From Flavobacterium rakeshii (lineage in GTDB: Bacteria; Bacteroidota; Bacteroidia; Flavobacteriales; Flavobacteriaceae), in assembly GCF_009741375.1 (NCBI RefSeq), contig NZ_WOWP01000041.1, positions 1-52,651 on the forward strand: 52,651 nt of DNA. The letters run 5' to 3'. The position numbers and the translations under genes were made by a program. The notes under the pieces are model-generated. The model was not told where the DNA came from. It ran no database searches and saw only the letters and a program-made list of their open reading frames with translations. Numbering within the stretch: position 1 is the stretch's first letter; every line of letters begins with the position of its first letter. Positions 1-6,268 of the stretch are shown in pieces.

Positions 1-54
1 CATGTTGTAATCCTTTTGACTACGCTTTATGCGTGTAATTGCTTTGTCTTTCAT
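1..54 (-). CDS. IS3-family transposase OrfA, first 18 codons (partial)
   Basis: Reading minus from 54 gives MKDKAITRIKRSQKDYNM, open to the window edge. It matches my memory of the N-terminus of the small helix-turn-helix OrfA protein of IS3-family elements in Flavobacteriia, which begins with a basic ITRIKR-(T/S)Q-DY segment. OrfA binds the element ends and is normally joined to the OrfB integrase by frameshifting. Only 18 codons are visible, so the call depends on the pairing with the IS-like end at 94. Confidence 0.6.
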   Translation of the reverse strand, partial: MKDKAITRIKRSQKDYNM

Positions 55-94
55 AATAAGTCGAATTTGTGTCAACTTATTTCAGGACGAGACA
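1..94 (-). mobile_element. IS3-family insertion sequence, 5' end only (cut by window edge)
   Basis: On the minus strand a terminus-like sequence TGTCTCGTCCTGAAATAAG starts at 94 and is followed by an ATG at 54. The terminus begins with TG, as IS3-family ends do, and resembles ends I remember for IS3-type elements of Flavobacteriia. The opposite end, the direct repeats and most of the transposase lie outside the window, so completeness cannot be judged. The element abuts the terminator hairpin of the neighbouring glycosyltransferase gene, a position where insertion does little harm. Confidence 0.65.
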
Positions 95-105
95 GATATA
101 ATAAA

Positions 106-132
106 AAAACCACTCATACGAGTGGCTTTTTT
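106..132 (-). terminator. Intrinsic terminator of the GT9 gene, bidirectional in form
   Basis: The stem CCACTC / GAGTGG with loop ATAC is flanked by A and T runs on both sides. It lies directly after the stop codon of the minus-strand glycosyltransferase and separates it from the insertion sequence. Confidence 0.8.
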
Positions 133-133
133 G

Positions 134-1186
134 TTATGCTTTTAAGGCTTTATTTATACTTTCTATCCAGCTATCCATAGTTGTGTTGTTTGTATTTATG
201 GATTCGCTGCCTTTATTGTAAGGTCCGTATGTAGCAGGATGAGTGCAGGAGAACAGTCCTATGGTTGGAACAAGCGAAGCCGCTGCCAGGTGCATCATGC
301 CGCTATCGGCACCTATAAATACTTCGCAGGCTGCCATAACACCACCTATTTCCCTTATTTCCTTACTGTAATAAGTAGGAGCTTTAAAATCAATTTGCGA
401 TACATTCTCTACAGGCAATATCTCAATAATATTGTAGTCATTGGCATATTCGGACTGTAGTCTCTCATAAAACGGATTCCACCATTCCGGTTTGTAGCAT
501 TTATCTCCTGTGGCAAAAGTAAATATGGCAATGGTTTTTTTATCGTTCTTTACAATGTCTTTCACAATTTGTCTACCCTGTTCAAGCTCCTTGTCGCTTA
601 ACCTAAGGTTTAGTGGCGGTACAGGTGTGTCGTTTTTCTCATACCCTAGTTTGCTCAAAAAGTACCTAAAATTATAAACCGGATATTTGGCTATATGGTT
701 ACTGTCGGCATACATTTCCTTTATTTTATCGCTAACATCACCAAAGTGTTTAAACTTAGCGGTGGCAAACTTAGTAGATAGTCTTCCTGATGAAGAGGAG
801 TTAACCACGTTTATCACCATATCATAACGCTTCTTTTTAACCGAAAGCCATGCAAGCGAATATTTAATAAGTTCTTTAAAAGGTTTTCCGGGTAGTTTTA
901 TAATGCGATCAACGTTACTGTAATTTTCAAAAAGTATTGGAGCAAGTCCGCCTCTTACAAAAATATCAATCTTACAGTTAGGGAAAACTTCGTTTACTTC
1001 TTCTAAAAGCGGAGTGATAAGCAACAGGTTACCCAGCCTTTTATTTGGACGTATTATCAGTATTCTTTTAATTTCGGGTTTTTCCTTTAATTTAAAATCC
1101 TTCTCCAGATTTGTAACACCAATATTACGCGTAAGGCTACGCATTATATTTCTCCTTACAACATTTACTTTTTTTAGGCCGCCCAT
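134..1186 (-). CDS. Glycosyltransferase family 9 (heptosyltransferase-like)
   Basis: A 350-residue protein of the ADP-heptose:LPS heptosyltransferase family (GT9), cytoplasmic or peripheral at the inner membrane, which adds sugars to the lipopolysaccharide core. The N-terminal domain opens with RILIIRPNKRLGNLLLITPL (about residues 41-60), the family's first strand and glycine-rich loop. The C-terminal domain carries GADSGMMHLAAA (about 293-304) followed by TIGLFSCTHPATYGP, the usual nucleotide-sugar site. Length fits the family. It stands alone, with its own terminator downstream and a 273-base spacer to the divergent catalase gene. The exact sugar donor cannot be told; in Flavobacteriia such genes often act on O-antigen or core sugars other than heptose. 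Confidence 0.85.
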   Translation of the reverse strand: MGGLKKVNVVRRNIMRSLTRNIGVTNLEKDFKLKEKPEIKRILIIRPNKRLGNLLLITPLLEEVNEVFPNCKIDIFVRGGLAPILFENYSNVDRIIKLPGKPFKELIKYSLAWLSVKKKRYDMVINVVNSSSSGRLSTKFATAKFKHFGDVSDKIKEMYADSNHIAKYPVYNFRYFLSKLGYEKNDTPVPPLNLRLSDKELEQGRQIVKDIVKNDKKTIAIFTFATGDKCYKPEWWNPFYERLQSEYANDYNIIEILPVENVSQIDFKAPTYYSKEIREIGGVMAACEVFIGADSGMMHLAAASLVPTIGLFSCTHPATYGPYNKGSESINTNNTTMDSWIESINKALKA

Positions 1187-1426
1187 GCTTATTTTAAAAT
1201 TATAATCGTTTGTTCAGGGCATAAATAGTTAAAAAAAATGAGAATACGTACACATTTATTTAATATTTATCTATTCTTAAGAATTGTACTGTCAAAATGT
1301 TGTTTAATTTCTGTTAAAGGTGCTTAGTAATAACAAGTTAAATTTAAAACAATACGTTATAAAATTTTCTTATGGTGCTATAAAAACAAGCATTTAAAAG
1401 CCCCGAAACAGGGTGGTATAAGCCCC

Positions 1427-1434
1427 TATTTTTG
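1427..1434 (+). promoter_or_regulatory. Predicted -7 element of the catalase promoter
   Basis: TATTTTTG fits the Bacteroidota -7 consensus TAnnTTTG, 25 bases before the katA start codon. No clear TTG -33 box lies at the right distance, which would suit activator-dependent transcription such as OxyR control; that last point is inference. Confidence 0.5.
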
Positions 1435-1459
1435 CTGCACAAACAATAAATATACCACT

Positions 1460-2977
1460 ATGATTAAAACATTATGTTCGGGTTTAATACTGTTTTCGGT
1501 ATTCTCTCAGGCACAAACGTTAACCACAAATACAGGTGCTCCTGTAGGTGACAATCAAAACTCTAAAACCATAGGTAACGACGGACAGGTATTACTGGAA
1601 GACATTCACCTTATTGAAAAACTGGCTGCTTTTGACAGGGAACGTATCCCTGAAAGGGTAGTACACGCAAGAGGTGCCGGTGCTTATGGCGAATTTGTGG
1701 CTGCGGCCGATTTCTCTAATATAACCAAAGCTGCCTTTTTAAGTGAGGCAGGTAAAAAAACACCTCTTTTTGTACGTTTTTCAACAGTGGTACACCAAAA
1801 GGGATCTCCTGAAAGCTATCGTGATCCAAGGGGTTTTGCGGTTAAGTTTTATACTGAGCAGGGCAACTATGATTTAGTAGGGAACAACCTTCCGGTATTC
1901 TTTATACGCGATGCCATAAAGTTCCCCGATATGGTTCATGCTTTTAAACCGTCTCCGGTTACAAACGGTGCATCTGACCCAAACAGGGTTTTTGATTTTT
2001 TTGCTAATGTACCCGAAGCTACCCATATGCTAACATGGCTTTTTTCTGACTATGGTATTCCTGCCAATTACCGTGAAATGAACGGATCGGGAGTACATGC
2101 TTTTAAATGGGTTAATTACAACGGTGAGGTGACTTATGTAAAGTACACATGGAAATCACAACAGGGAGAGCGTAACCTTTCTCAGGAAGAGGCAAACAAA
2201 ATACAGTCTACCATGATAGAACACGCTACACTTGACCTTCGTAATGCTATTGAAGATGGTAACTTCCCAAAATGGGACCTGTATGTGCAAATGCTTAAAA
2301 AGGAAGATTTTGATCAACTGGATTTCAATCCGGTAGATGTAACTAAAGTATGGCCGGAAAAAGTGGCTAAACCAATACTTGTAGGTACTATGACGCTTAA
2401 CGGTAATCCCGAGAATTATTTTCAGGAAGTAGAACAGTCGGCATTCTCTCCGGGTACACTTGTTCCGGGTATCGAACCGTCTGAAGATAAATTACTGCAG
2501 GGAAGGTTATTCTCTTACTTTGATACTCAGCGCCACCGTTTAGGAGGTAACTTCCAGCAGCTTCCGGTAAACGCACCAAAAACAGCTGTTACTACTTATA
2601 ATCAGGATGGGTATATGTCTACTCGTAAACAACAGGGCGATGTAAACTATCAGCCATCGGTAAACAAACCACAGGTTACAGAGGATACTAAATTTAAATA
2701 TTCAAAATCAGAATTCCTTAATGTAGCAACTACGCAGGCAAAAATATCAAAGCCGAATGATTTTGCACAGGCAGGCGAACTGTACCGTTCTTTCAGTAAA
2801 AAAGATAAGGATGCTTTGATTTATAACCTTTCGGGAGCGTTAAAGCAGGTTAAAAACCCGGTTATCAAAGCAAAAATGATTGGTTACTTCTATCAGGCAG
2901 ACAGGGAATACGGAATGCGACTGGCTAAAGAACTTAACATGAGCCGTGCCGAACTGGAAGGACTTTTAGGTCACTAA
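1460..2977 (+). CDS. katA: Catalase, small-subunit haem type, exported
   Basis: A monofunctional haem catalase of 505 residues that splits hydrogen peroxide into water and oxygen. Residues 1-19 form a Sec signal peptide ending in SQAQ, so the enzyme is predicted to be periplasmic. The distal histidine is H69 in VVHARGAGAYGEF, the distal asparagine is N142 in GNNLPVFFIRD, and the proximal haem tyrosine is Y353 in RLFSYFDTQRHRLG. Length fits clade-3 small-subunit catalases plus a leader. It lies 14 bases upstream of an ankyrin-repeat gene, the same pairing as katB-ankB in Pseudomonas, where the ankyrin protein supports periplasmic catalase activity. The start is set by the signal peptide. Confidence 0.95.
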   Translation: MIKTLCSGLILFSVFSQAQTLTTNTGAPVGDNQNSKTIGNDGQVLLEDIHLIEKLAAFDRERIPERVVHARGAGAYGEFVAAADFSNITKAAFLSEAGKKTPLFVRFSTVVHQKGSPESYRDPRGFAVKFYTEQGNYDLVGNNLPVFFIRDAIKFPDMVHAFKPSPVTNGASDPNRVFDFFANVPEATHMLTWLFSDYGIPANYREMNGSGVHAFKWVNYNGEVTYVKYTWKSQQGERNLSQEEANKIQSTMIEHATLDLRNAIEDGNFPKWDLYVQMLKKEDFDQLDFNPVDVTKVWPEKVAKPILVGTMTLNGNPENYFQEVEQSAFSPGTLVPGIEPSEDKLLQGRLFSYFDTQRHRLGGNFQQLPVNAPKTAVTTYNQDGYMSTRKQQGDVNYQPSVNKPQVTEDTKFKYSKSEFLNVATTQAKISKPNDFAQAGELYRSFSKKDKDALIYNLSGALKQVKNPVIKAKMIGYFYQADREYGMRLAKELNMSRAELEGLLGH

Positions 2978-2991
2978 TAAAAAACAAAACA

Positions 2992-3573
2992 ATGAAACAA
3001 CTGATAATTGTTATACTACTGTTATTGATTTCGGGCATAGCACTGGCTCAGGATGCCTTTAATGCGGCAAGGAATAATAATGTTGATGAGTTAAGGCAGC
3101 TTTTGGTAAGCGGGGTGAATTTGAATACTCCTGATGCAAGAGGATACACTCCGCTTATCCTGGCGGTGTACAATAACCAAGAGGAAGCCGTACAGTTTTT
3201 AATAGATGCCGGCGTAGATGTAAATGCACAGGACGGTAGCGGAAACACGGCGCTTATGGGTGCAGCCTTTAAAGGGTATATGGATATGGCAGTACTACTG
3301 GTTAAAGGTGGTGCTAATGTGAATAAGGTAAACTCCAATAATGCTACGGCACTCATATTTGCAGCCACTTTTGGACAGGCAGATATAGTAACGCTATTGC
3401 TGGATCATAATACAGATGTAACAATTGCCGACCGTTTCGGGAAAACCGCTTTAGATCATGCCCAAATACAGGGCAACGAAGATATCATTGTCTTATTAAA
3501 AAGACGATGCTTAAATTGGGTATTTAAAACGAAAAGGGACACCTTGTGGTGTCCCTTTTTCTTTATTGATTGA
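2992..3573 (+). CDS. Exported ankyrin-repeat protein, catalase partner, probable 3' frameshift
   Basis: Residues 1-19 are a signal peptide (cleavage after ALA). About four to five ankyrin repeats follow, recognisable by TPLILAVYNNQEEAVQFLID, TALMGAAFKGYMDMAVLLVK and TALIFAATFGQADIVTLLLD. It probably supports the upstream catalase, with which it shares an operon. The 3' end is odd: after DIIVLLK the frame continues as RRCLNWVF and runs through a strong terminator hairpin before stopping at 3573. Adding one A to the A5 run at 3498-3502 would give LLKKDDA and a stop near 3513, a normal ending before the terminator. A recent one-base deletion or a base-calling error is therefore likely. The ankyrin body itself is intact. 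Confidence 0.85.
   Translation: MKQLIIVILLLLISGIALAQDAFNAARNNNVDELRQLLVSGVNLNTPDARGYTPLILAVYNNQEEAVQFLIDAGVDVNAQDGSGNTALMGAAFKGYMDMAVLLVKGGANVNKVNSNNATALIFAATFGQADIVTLLLDHNTDVTIADRFGKTALDHAQIQGNEDIIVLLKRRCLNWVFKTKRDTLWCPFFFID
3533..3560 (+). terminator. Intrinsic terminator of katA-ankyrin operon
   Basis: AAAGGGACACC and GGTGTCCCTTT form a perfect stem with loop TTGT, followed by a T run. It sits inside the 3' end of the ankyrin reading frame as it now reads. Confidence 0.9.
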
Positions 3574-3597
3574 TTTGATGATGATTGTACTCCGATA

Positions 3598-4089
3598 TTA
3601 AAAACGTTCCCAAAAGAACGGAGGTGTAATGCCTAAGGCTCTTAAATAAACATATCCCTGCCCCCTGTGGTGTACTTCGTTGTCTATCCAGTACAGCATC
3701 GAAGATGCAATGGTGTTTTCGTAAATCTCAAAAGACTTTATGTGCTGTTCAAAATCCAGACTAAGCAATTTTTCCCATTCCTGGTCAATGTAAGCTGTGG
3801 TTTTGTCCCAAAACTCTAATAGCTGCTGTTTGGTAGTTATCGTTTTTTCGGTAGTGTAATAAGGTAGGTTCTCTATATTTCTCCATGTTCCGGTAGTTAC
3901 CCCTTCCACACCATAATAGGTAATACTTACTACTTCAAGCATTATCTCGCCAAAGGTCCTCATGCCTCCTATGCTGTAACTAAAAAGCTCCTCTTCAGGG
4001 AAAGCTTCAATTGCTTTTCTGGTAAGGCCGCGATGTCCTTTCCAGTGATTTAAAAACTGCTCTGCTGTTAGTGCTGATACTGTTGTCAT
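3598..4089 (-). CDS. DinB-like / damage-inducible family protein
   Basis: A 163-residue protein of the DinB/YfiT four-helix-bundle superfamily, cytoplasmic. These proteins often bind a divalent metal through three histidines and some are thiol-dependent transferases. Histidines that could serve are in LNHWKGHRG near the N-terminus and in IDNEVHHRGQGYVYLRALG near the C-terminus; the latter is a typical last-helix signature. The protein ends PPFFWERF. Length fits the family. It is a single gene, convergent with the ankyrin gene and divergent from osmC. The substrate is unknown; it is not the DNA polymerase IV that shares the DinB name. Confidence 0.75.
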   Translation of the reverse strand: MTTVSALTAEQFLNHWKGHRGLTRKAIEAFPEEELFSYSIGGMRTFGEIMLEVVSITYYGVEGVTTGTWRNIENLPYYTTEKTITTKQQLLEFWDKTTAYIDQEWEKLLSLDFEQHIKSFEIYENTIASSMLYWIDNEVHHRGQGYVYLRALGITPPFFWERF

Positions 4090-4185
4090 AACTGATGATT
4101 TTTTGATTATGAAGCAAAATTATTATGGGGTAGTGACAACCGTATGTCAGTAGTGAATTGAAAATTTAGTTTTAATTTTAAGGGT

Positions 4186-4650
4186 ATGAAAACACATCAT
4201 TATTCTACGCAACTGCAATGGACGGGCAACAGAGGTTCGGGTACAAAAAGTTACACTAGCTATACCCGTGATTATGATATACAAACAGAAGGGAAACCCG
4301 TTGTTTTGGGCTCGTCAGATCCTGCTTTTAGAGGAGACAGTTCCAGGTATAACCCTGAGGAAATGCTTTTGGCTTCGCTTTCATCCTGCCATATGTTATG
4401 GTATTTGCATTTGTGTTCGGAAGCCGGAATCATAATAACGGCTTATAAGGACAATGCTGTTGGAGAAATGGAAGAGACCCCAAACGGATCGGGCAGGTTT
4501 GTAAAGGTTATATTGAGACCAGTGGTTACAGTTCAGGAAGAGGGTATGCTACATAAAGCAAACGAGCTACATCAAAAAGCAAATGAGATGTGTTTTATTG
4601 CTAACTCCTGTAACTTCCCGGTACTGCATGAACCGGAAAGTAAAGTATAG
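4186..4650 (+). CDS. OsmC/Ohr-family peroxiredoxin-like protein
   Basis: A 154-residue OsmC-family protein, which reduces organic hydroperoxides through a pair of cysteines, in the cytoplasm. The two expected cysteines are C68 in LASLSSCHMLWYL and C142 in FIANSCNFPVLHEPE. The glycine-rich N-terminal strand segment (WTGNRGSGTKSYTSYTRDY) and the NPEEMLLASLSSCHM helix start are typical. An extra cysteine lies at C77. The gene stands alone; its stop codon touches the palindromic repeat at 4650-4774, which may serve as its terminator. It could be a YhfA-like variant rather than true OsmC or Ohr. Confidence 0.85.
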   Translation: MKTHHYSTQLQWTGNRGSGTKSYTSYTRDYDIQTEGKPVVLGSSDPAFRGDSSRYNPEEMLLASLSSCHMLWYLHLCSEAGIIITAYKDNAVGEMEETPNGSGRFVKVILRPVVTVQEEGMLHKANELHQKANEMCFIANSCNFPVLHEPESKV

Positions 4651-4774
4651 GGCTGACTTAAAAATGATTACTGTTACATCTTGTCATTTTGACGAAAGGA
4701 AAAATCTCTGTTAACCCGGTTTGAGATTCTTCATTTCACTGCGTTACATTCAGAATGACATTTTAAGACAGCCC
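4650..4774. repeat. Palindromic intergenic repeat, copy 1
   Basis: The ends GGGCTGACTTAAAAATG and CATTTTAAGACAGCCCC are inverted, nearly perfect copies of each other. The interior carries the core GTCATTTTGACGAAAGG and related inverted text. The same core occurs at 20229-20348. It is a non-coding, REP-like or MITE-like element placed between the convergent osmC gene and a minus-strand membrane-protein gene, where it may act as a two-way terminator. Confidence 0.8.
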
Positions 4775-4780
4775 CTTAGT

Positions 4781-5068
4781 TTAAATAATAAAGAGATTGA
4801 GTAGTGCTATAACAGTGCTCACGGTTATGGTAGCAATAAGCATGTTAAATACTATTTTAGGTTTTTGCTGTGCCAGTACGCTGCCGTTAAAGCCCATACA
4901 GAAAATGGTTATAAAGAATAGCTGTACCATTTGTGCCGGACTGGTGCCGTTTTGTAATACCAGCATCGCTGCTGCCGATCCTAAACAGCTTTGAAATAGT
5001 ATACCAAGAGTATTAAACCCTATGAACCCTTTTTTGTAGCTTTCCAGATATTTTTGATATGTTTTCAT
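4781..5068 (-). CDS. Small three-helix membrane protein, tandem paralog B
   Basis: A 95-residue hydrophobic protein of no family I recognise. Three likely membrane segments lie at about residues 15-38, 48-68 and 71-94. It is a close paralog of the gene at 5228-5515: both share KGF-GFNTL, the QSCLG cysteine, the motif LQNG-(T/N)-(S/T)PAQM-QLFFITIFC and GFNGSVLAQQKPK. The strict GFNGSVLAQQKPK loop suggests a specific partner or ligand. It has its own -7 box (5097-5104) and a Crp/Fnr-like palindrome upstream (5128-5141). The role is unknown. Confidence 0.75.
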   Translation of the reverse strand: MKTYQKYLESYKKGFIGFNTLGILFQSCLGSAAAMLVLQNGTSPAQMVQLFFITIFCMGFNGSVLAQQKPKIVFNMLIATITVSTVIALLNLFII

Positions 5069-5096
5069 GATTAAAACCGTTTAACGTTTGTTATAC

Positions 5097-5104
5097 CAAA
5101 GTTA
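5097..5104 (-). promoter_or_regulatory. Predicted -7 element for membrane protein B
   Basis: On the minus strand TAACTTTG fits TAnnTTTG. It lies 28 bases before the start codon at 5068. There is no TTG -33 box; an FNR-like palindrome takes its place. Confidence 0.5.
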
Positions 5105-5127
5105 CTTTTGGAGTCGCTTTCGGTTTT

Positions 5128-5141
5128 ATGACCTGAATCAT
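5128..5141 (-). promoter_or_regulatory. Candidate Crp/Fnr operator upstream of membrane protein B
   Basis: The palindrome ATGATTCAGGTCAT (minus) has arms ATGA and TCAT, extended outward to TTATGA / TCATAA. Its centre is about 43 bases upstream of the predicted transcription start, the usual place for a class II activator. The adjacent regulator has the FNR-type ETVIR recognition helix, which contacts TGA half sites. Confidence 0.55.
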
Positions 5142-5155
5142 AATCAAAAAAATAA

Positions 5156-5181
5156 AGGGTTGCCTTTTTACGGGCAACCCT
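5156..5181 (-). terminator. Intrinsic terminator of membrane protein A
   Basis: AGGGTTGCC and GGCAACCCT form a nine-pair stem; read on the minus strand it is followed by TTTATTTTTTT. It separates the two tandem paralogs, so each is its own transcription unit. Confidence 0.85.
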
Positions 5182-5227
5182 CTAACATTAAAACAAACGT
5201 TGTGTTAGGTTTTAGTACGGAAATTGA

Positions 5228-5515
5228 TTAGAGTATAAAAACGTTTAGTAAGATGATGGCAAGGTTTAGTATTACAGTAGTGATAAGCAGGTTAAACACT
5301 ACTTTAGGTTTTTGCTGTGCTAAAACGCTACCGTTAAAGCCGGAACAGAATATGGTTATAAAAAACAGCTGAATCATTTGTGCCGGTGTATTACCGTTTT
5401 GAAGTACAAACATGGCAGCGATACCACCTAAACAGCTTTGGGCTAAAATGGCTAAAGTATTAAAGCCCATAAATCCTTTTGTGTAATTGTCTAAAAATTT
5501 ATCATAAGTGCTCAT
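5228..5515 (-). CDS. Small three-helix membrane protein, tandem paralog A
   Basis: A 95-residue hydrophobic protein with three predicted membrane segments, the same size as its neighbour and about two-thirds identical by eye. Conserved features are KGFMGFNTL, QSCLGG, LQNGNTPAQMIQLFFITIFC and GFNGSVLAQQKPK, the last forming the loop before helix three. The two genes arose by tandem duplication, and both kept a -7 box plus an FNR-like palindrome. The Crp/Fnr gene lies just upstream, ending 98 bases away. No enzyme motif is visible. A small integral membrane protein with a stress or electron-transport role is a guess only. Confidence 0.75.
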   Translation of the reverse strand: MSTYDKFLDNYTKGFMGFNTLAILAQSCLGGIAAMFVLQNGNTPAQMIQLFFITIFCSGFNGSVLAQQKPKVVFNLLITTVILNLAIILLNVFIL

Positions 5516-5541
5516 ACCAGTAATGTTTTAAATTTATAGTA

Positions 5542-5549
5542 CAAATTTA
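5542..5549 (-). promoter_or_regulatory. Predicted -7 element for membrane protein A
   Basis: TAAATTTG on the minus strand fits TAnnTTTG, 26 bases before the start codon at 5515. No TTG box lies at -33. Confidence 0.5.
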
Positions 5550-5571
5550 AGCTGCTGATATCCTTTATTTT

Positions 5572-5585
5572 ATGATAAATATCAT
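5572..5585 (-). promoter_or_regulatory. Candidate Crp/Fnr operator upstream of membrane protein A
   Basis: ATGATATTTATCAT (minus) is a palindrome with six-base arms ATGATA / TATCAT, of the FNR form TGAT-N4-ATCA. Its centre lies about 42 bases before the predicted start of transcription. Spacing to the -7 box is the same, within one base, as for the second paralog. Confidence 0.6.
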
Positions 5586-5613
5586 GTTCGGTAAATTATT
5601 ATTACCGTATACT

Positions 5614-6207
5614 TTATCTATATATTTTTCGCTCGTTAATACTTAATTCGCCCTGCTTTTCGAGTGATTTTATGGCTCTTATAACCGTTTCTACCCTTAA
5701 CCCTGTGAGGTCGGCTATCTGTTGGCGGGTTAGGGTGACTTTATATTGTGCTTCGTCATTCTCATGAATAACGTTTTTAAAATAGTCGATAAGTGTTATT
5801 ATGCGGTGTTCTGCATCCTGCGATGATATCTCTGAAGCCATAATGGCCTTATAGTACAGCCTTTGTGCAAGGTTAACTGTCATTGCAACATTAGTGTCAG
5901 GGTGGGAGTGCAGTAGCTTAAGGAAAGTTTCTTTAGGGAGCGCATAAAGGGAAGTGTCGCTTGTGGCTACCGCTCCTGCAGGATAAGGTCTGTCCAGAAA
6001 AAGCGGAGGTTCCCCAAAGCAGTTTCCGTCACTAAACAGTCCCTGTATAAACTCTTTACCTTCCTCATTATAGTTATTCATTTTAATTTCCCCGTTTATA
6101 ATCTGGTAATAATACTTAGGGAGATCCCCCTGACTAAAAATAGGTTCCCCTTTTTTAAAGTGCAGCTTACGTGCACCAAACTCCAGTAGTATATTTTCCT
6201 CTATCAT
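5614..6207 (-). CDS. Crp/Fnr-family transcriptional regulator
   Basis: A 197-residue regulator with an N-terminal cyclic-nucleotide-binding-fold domain (about 10-125) and a C-terminal winged helix (about 155-190). The recognition helix reads LTGLRVETVIRAIKS; E173 and R177 match the E-T-x-x-R of FNR and predict TGAT half sites. Only one cysteine is present (C63), so it cannot hold the four-cysteine iron-sulfur cluster of FNR; the ligand is unknown. It stops 98 bases upstream of membrane protein A, whose promoter carries a matching palindrome, and starts 61 bases after the symporter stop. It is probably a local activator of the two small membrane proteins. Confidence 0.85.
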   Translation of the reverse strand: MIEENILLEFGARKLHFKKGEPIFSQGDLPKYYYQIINGEIKMNNYNEEGKEFIQGLFSDGNCFGEPPLFLDRPYPAGAVATSDTSLYALPKETFLKLLHSHPDTNVAMTVNLAQRLYYKAIMASEISSQDAEHRIITLIDYFKNVIHENDEAQYKVTLTRQQIADLTGLRVETVIRAIKSLEKQGELSINERKIYR

Positions 6208-6240
6208 AATGGGGTTATAAGTATATAAATGTAATAAATA

Positions 6241-6267
6241 AAAAGCCGCACAATGTGCGGCTTTTTA
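6241..6267 (-). terminator. Intrinsic terminator of the symporter gene
   Basis: The stem AAAAGCCGCAC / GTGCGGCTTTT ends in a T run on the minus strand, directly after the symporter stop codon. The A/T flanks make it usable in both directions. Confidence 0.85.
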
Positions 6268-6268
6268 T

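Noticed and set aside
3598..4089. DNA polymerase IV reading of the DinB-like gene
   Set aside because: The protein is 163 residues with a four-helix DinB/YfiT fold and has no polymerase motifs.
4650..4774. CRISPR-like repeat reading of the two palindromic elements
   Set aside because: Only two dispersed copies with unequal spacing, no spacers and no cas genes.
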